44,637 bases of DNA from a virus, in the IMG/VR virus record IMGVR_UViG_3300032223_002574, positions 1-44,637 of that record; one strand, given 5' to 3'. Under the pieces are notes generated by a model. The model saw nothing but the letters and a program-made list of their open reading frames with translations, did no database searches and was not told the DNA's origin. Each line of letters opens with the position of its first letter. Positions within the stretch are counted from its first letter, which is position 1. A program made the translations under genes and the position numbers. Below are positions 42,131 through 44,637 of the stretch, piece by piece.

Positions 42131-42673
42131 TTAATAGTATTCTATTACCTGATAGGTACATGGACCAGTCACAGTTAATGTAGTTGAATTTGTTAAAGTT
42201 GCTCCATATGCTGCAGATGTTAAAGAAGTTGTTCCACCGCTTAAATTTGTAGCATTAAGTGAAATATTTGATGCATTAGTATTCATTGCATTTATATAAT
42301 AAGTTGCATCTGTGTTAGATGATGAACCTAAAGATGCATATCCTGGATAAGCAGCGAAAAATGTTGTTCCATATCTTGGGCTAACGCTTGAAGCGATGTT
42401 AAGTATAGGCTGTGTTTGACTTCCTGGACCACTACTTGTATAACCTGAAGCATAAGCATATGCTCCTGAAAATGAAATTGCAGATCCAGTTCCTGTTGCA
42501 GCGCTTAATGCTCCTGTTGCAGCAACTGTACCCGCTGACCCTGTTGATACAGAGTGAACTACTGTTTTTGCAGTATTTACTGCCGTAATTGTAATTGTTC
42601 CTGCAGAAGAAGCTGTACCTGTTTGCAAAGATTTAATTACTGATGCTGTATTTGGATATATTGCGACGCCCAT
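42131..42673 (-). CDS. Ser/Thr/Ala-rich virion or fibre protein
   Basis: 180 residues, strongly enriched in Ser, Thr, Ala and Gly, beta-strand pattern throughout (GTITITAVNTAKTVVHSVST; ATLTNSTTLTVTGPCTYQVI). Short alanine/tyrosine-rich middle (AYAYASGYTSSG). Composition fits surface-exposed fibre or capsid decoration proteins, but no family is recognised. It follows the 42992 gene with one base between the stop and the ATG and so is co-translated. Confidence 0.65.
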   Translation of the reverse strand: MGVAIYPNTASVIKSLQTGTASSAGTITITAVNTAKTVVHSVSTGSAGTVAATGALSAATGTGSAISFSGAYAYASGYTSSGPGSQTQPILNIASSVSPRYGTTFFAAYPGYASLGSSSNTDATYYINAMNTNASNISLNATNLSGGTTSLTSAAYGATLTNSTTLTVTGPCTYQVIEYY

Positions 42674-42674
42674 A

Positions 42675-42992
42675 TTAGACTATTTCAACCCCCGATATAT
42701 GAAAGTTTACAGATGTTGCAGAAGCTCCACCAGTAATGGTTTTAGGTGTTGCGTTTGCTGGAAGGACTTGTTTTAAATCAAATAAAGCCTGTCCATTTCC
42801 AGCAATTGCTGCTGCGGTTGCAAAAGCAATTCCATCAAAAGCAAGTGTAAAAGTTTGTGCTGTGCCTGTTGTATTAGTAACTACAATATTTGTAATAATA
42901 GATTGTGTTCCTGTAGTTGGAACGGTATAAAGTGTTGTTGTTGTTGTTAAAGAGGCTGCTCCTCTATACATTTGTACTGCTGTTGTTGCCAT
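42675..42992 (-). CDS. Small beta-rich virion-like protein
   Basis: 105 residues. Pattern LYTVPTTGTQSIITNIVVTN then AQTFTLAFDGIAFATAAAIA resembles small beta-sandwich proteins common in phage fibre regions, where a VPxG-type start and an ITNIVVTN strand recur. No signal or membrane segment. It is encoded after the 35-residue mini-gene and is coupled to the 42673 gene. A fibre accessory or decoration role is likely from context. Confidence 0.65.
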   Translation of the reverse strand: MATTAVQMYRGAASLTTTTTLYTVPTTGTQSIITNIVVTNTTGTAQTFTLAFDGIAFATAAAIAGNGQALFDLKQVLPANATPKTITGGASATSVNFHISGVEIV

Positions 42993-43020
42993 TATTTATT
43001 TCCCCCAAAATTATTTAACA

Positions 43021-43128
43021 TTATAGATAGGCTCCCATAATAACCAACAGCTCTACATCTTTACCTTGAATAAGTATTTGACCATTAGTCTGAATACCGT
43101 TCTTAACTTTAAAATCTAGATCTGCCAT
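43021..43128 (-). CDS. 35-residue mini-protein resembling a fibre N-terminus
   Basis: 35 residues: MADLDFKVKNGIQTNGQI, then LIQGKDVELLVIMGAYL. Shine-Dalgarno AAGGGA is seven bases from the ATG. The sequence resembles the first strands of fibre shafts (FKVKNGIQTNGQILIQG). It could be a separate small virion protein or the remnant of a longer fibre gene whose rest was lost. The downstream 28 bases up to the next gene are empty. Confidence 0.6.
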   Translation of the reverse strand: MADLDFKVKNGIQTNGQILIQGKDVELLVIMGAYL

Positions 43129-43163
43129 TTAGGTTCCCTTTCCCCTTTATGTGATATAGGTTT

Positions 43164-43191
43164 ATTGTATCACAAACCCATTTTTAAGCAA
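43164..43191 (-). promoter_or_regulatory. Promoter for the small virion genes and accessory block
   Basis: Minus strand: -35 TTGCTT (43186-43191), 16-base spacer ending in TGA, -10 TACAAT (43164-43169). A six-base inverted repeat GTGATA/TATCAC (43151-43173) overlaps the -10 and could be an operator. No other clear promoter is seen before 37433, so it may drive the sulfation genes. Confidence 0.45.
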
Positions 43192-43194
43192 ATA

Positions 43195-44637
43195 TTAATA
43201 AGCCTGCATTATATGCATTATTTTTGTTTCATTTGCAAGCATTGCAAATGTTACGGATCCCGCACCTGGGGCAGATGATGGTGCTGCTGCCCATGCTGGA
43301 ATACCGCCAGATACTGTAAGAACTTGTCCAGTGCTTCCAATTCCAAGTCTGGCTGGAGTATTAGCAGATGAAGCATAAATCATATCTCCAGTGGTTGTTG
43401 TAAGAGTGTTATTAATGACTCCAGAAGTCAGTGCCAACGTTCCTGTTGTTGTTGGAAGAGTAAGTGTTCCAGTATTAGTAATTGATGAAATTACTGGAGC
43501 GGAAGAAAATGTAGCAACTCCTGAAATTGTATGGTTTCCAGATAATGTTCCTGATAATGTGGCACCATTAATTGTTGGAGTAGTTAATGTTAGTCCAGCA
43601 ATTGTTGTTACGGTTGCTCCCGATCCAATTGATGTGGATCCAATTGTAGGTGCAGAATATCCTGAAACAGCACCCCAAGAAAGATTTCCAGCTCCATCTG
43701 TTGTTAAATATTTTCCTGAATTAGAAGTTTGTGATGGAAGCAAAGCGTTTGCAGCAGCTGCAGCGGTTGTTTGTCCTGTACCACCGTTTGCAATTGGTAA
43801 TGTTCCAGTAACATCATTTGCAAGTCTTACTGTTAATGTATTATTTGCTCCAGAAATTGTTTTGTTGGTAAGTGTTTGTGTACCATCAATTGTATCAATA
43901 TCACCTGATGAGGTTCCGCCAATTGTTTTACCCAAAACTTGTGAAGAAGAAAGAACGGTAGCTCCCGCAATCTTGTAAGTTTTTCCTGAAGCCAAATCAA
44001 AGTGTTCAGATGATGTCCATGCTGGTGTTGTAGAAACCCAGTTTAAGGTTTTATCTGTTGTTCCGTGAAGCGTGATACCTCCACCATTTGCAGTGGTATC
44101 AGTTGGGCTTGAAACGTTTCCAAGCTCTATATTTTTATCTGTAACAGCGAGGGTAGTGGAATTAACAGTAGTAGTTGTTCCATTTACAGTTAATCCTCCA
44201 GTTACTACAAGATTACCGCCTACATTTATATCTCCTGTTGTTGTAACAGAAGAAGCCTTTAACAAACCTGTTGAAGGGTTAATTGTAAGCTTTGTAGAGC
44301 TTGTCTTTATAGGTCTATTGCCTGAATTTGAGCTTACATATGTTAGATATAGATCAGAATTTGTTGATGTATCATCAGTTATTCCAACATTTGTAGCATT
44401 TGTTGCAGTTGTAGCAGATGTTGCAGTATCTGCATTTCCTGCCAAAGCTGCAGTAATTGTTCCAGCTGTGAAGTTACCTGAAGAATCACGAGCAACTATT
44501 GCACTTGCAGTATTTGCAGATGTTGCAGTAGTTGCAGAATTTGAAACTTTACCTGAAGTTGAAATTGTTGAAAGTTTGGAATCTGCAATAGATCCTGCCA
44601 ACATAGTATTTGTTACAGTTCCTGTATCTGTTGTGTA
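43195..44637 (-). CDS. Tail fibre protein, 5' end off the window
   Basis: At least 480 residues; the frame is open to 44637 and continues outside, so the apparent ATG at 44604 is internal. Residues just upstream (TTDTGTVTNTMLAGSIADSK) continue the repeat pattern. Fibre-shaft signatures are clear: LTVNGTTTTVNSTTLAVTD, KNIELGNVSSPTDTTANGGG, GTQTLTNKTISGANNTLTV, NGGTGQTTAAAAANALLPSQ, and LTTDGAGNLSWGA. The C-terminal module GDMIYASSANTPARLGIG then QVLTVSGGIPAW is shared with the 36673-37392 fibre. Ser/Thr/Gly/Ala-rich, no enzymatic motif. It should form or join the host-binding fibre. Confidence 0.88.
   Translation of the reverse strand, partial: YTTDTGTVTNTMLAGSIADSKLSTISTSGKVSNSATTATSANTASAIVARDSSGNFTAGTITAALAGNADTATSATTATNATNVGITDDTSTNSDLYLTYVSSNSGNRPIKTSSTKLTINPSTGLLKASSVTTTGDINVGGNLVVTGGLTVNGTTTTVNSTTLAVTDKNIELGNVSSPTDTTANGGGITLHGTTDKTLNWVSTTPAWTSSEHFDLASGKTYKIAGATVLSSSQVLGKTIGGTSSGDIDTIDGTQTLTNKTISGANNTLTVRLANDVTGTLPIANGGTGQTTAAAAANALLPSQTSNSGKYLTTDGAGNLSWGAVSGYSAPTIGSTSIGSGATVTTIAGLTLTTPTINGATLSGTLSGNHTISGVATFSSAPVISSITNTGTLTLPTTTGTLALTSGVINNTLTTTTGDMIYASSANTPARLGIGSTGQVLTVSGGIPAWAAAPSSAPGAGSVTFAMLANETKIMHIMQAY

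Noticed and set aside
43391-43978. A 195-residue plus-strand open frame opposite the fibre gene
   Set aside because: Val/Pro-rich shadow of the repetitive fibre shaft; no ribosome site, no family resemblance.
1-44637. CRISPR arrays, tRNA genes, insertion sequences, integrase and attachment sites
   Set aside because: No regularly spaced repeats, cloverleaf-like gaps, transposase or recombinase motifs were seen; gaps are all under 100 bases.
1-44637. Terminase and endolysin genes
   Set aside because: I looked for the large terminase upstream of the portal and for an endolysin near the holin-like gene. Neither is in the window; they may lie outside it.

Overview
The window is a continuous stretch of an AT-rich (roughly 30% G+C by eye, not computed) tailed double-stranded DNA phage genome, a siphovirus-type Caudoviricetes or a closely related prophage. 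Every gene I can support lies on the minus strand, so transcription runs from high to low coordinates. Genes are packed with 1-4 base overlaps (TAATG, ATGA) or short gaps, and no gene-free stretch exceeds 100 bases. The style of the tail assembly chaperone, the DnaE-type polymerase, the protease with a zinc ribbon and scaffold, and two apparently leaderless promoters resemble phages of Actinobacteria. An aquatic low-GC actinobacterial host is my inference, not something the sequence proves.

In transcription order: (1) 44637-41681 holds a tail fibre cut by the window edge, a 35-residue mini-gene and small virion-like proteins. (2) 41648-37433 is an accessory block: two paralogous proteins of unknown function, a cysteine/histidine-rich protein, a sulfotransferase, a GT32-like glycosyltransferase, a fused APS-kinase/nucleotidyltransferase and a DUF2061 membrane protein. 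(3) 37392-32942 holds a second tail fibre and a large LamG-rich adhesin. (4) 32894-28192 is the capsid module: small protein, portal, protease with nested scaffold, major capsid protein. (5) 28089-25085 holds the head-tail connectors. (6) 24997-8639 is the tail module: major tail protein, chaperones with a -1 frameshift, a 2065-residue tape measure, a Dit-like protein, a tail hub and distal proteins. (7) 8584-7576 holds a metallophosphatase and a holin-like protein. (8) 7567-1 holds small early-type genes, DnaB-like helicase, DnaG-like primase, gp32-like SSB and a DnaE-type polymerase that runs off the left edge.

The replication genes form a near-complete replisome set (polymerase, helicase, primase, SSB). 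The structural genes follow the usual order portal-protease-capsid-connectors-tail tube-chaperones-tape measure-tail tip. The most unusual part is block 2. It joins an APS-kinase domain (which would make PAPS, the activated sulfate donor) with a PAPS-dependent-type sulfotransferase and a glycosyltransferase, all in one operon inserted between two tail-fibre genes. I read this as a candidate phage-encoded glycan-sulfation cassette acting on fibre glycans or the host surface. Terminase, endolysin, integrase, tRNA genes and CRISPR arrays are not visible in the window.
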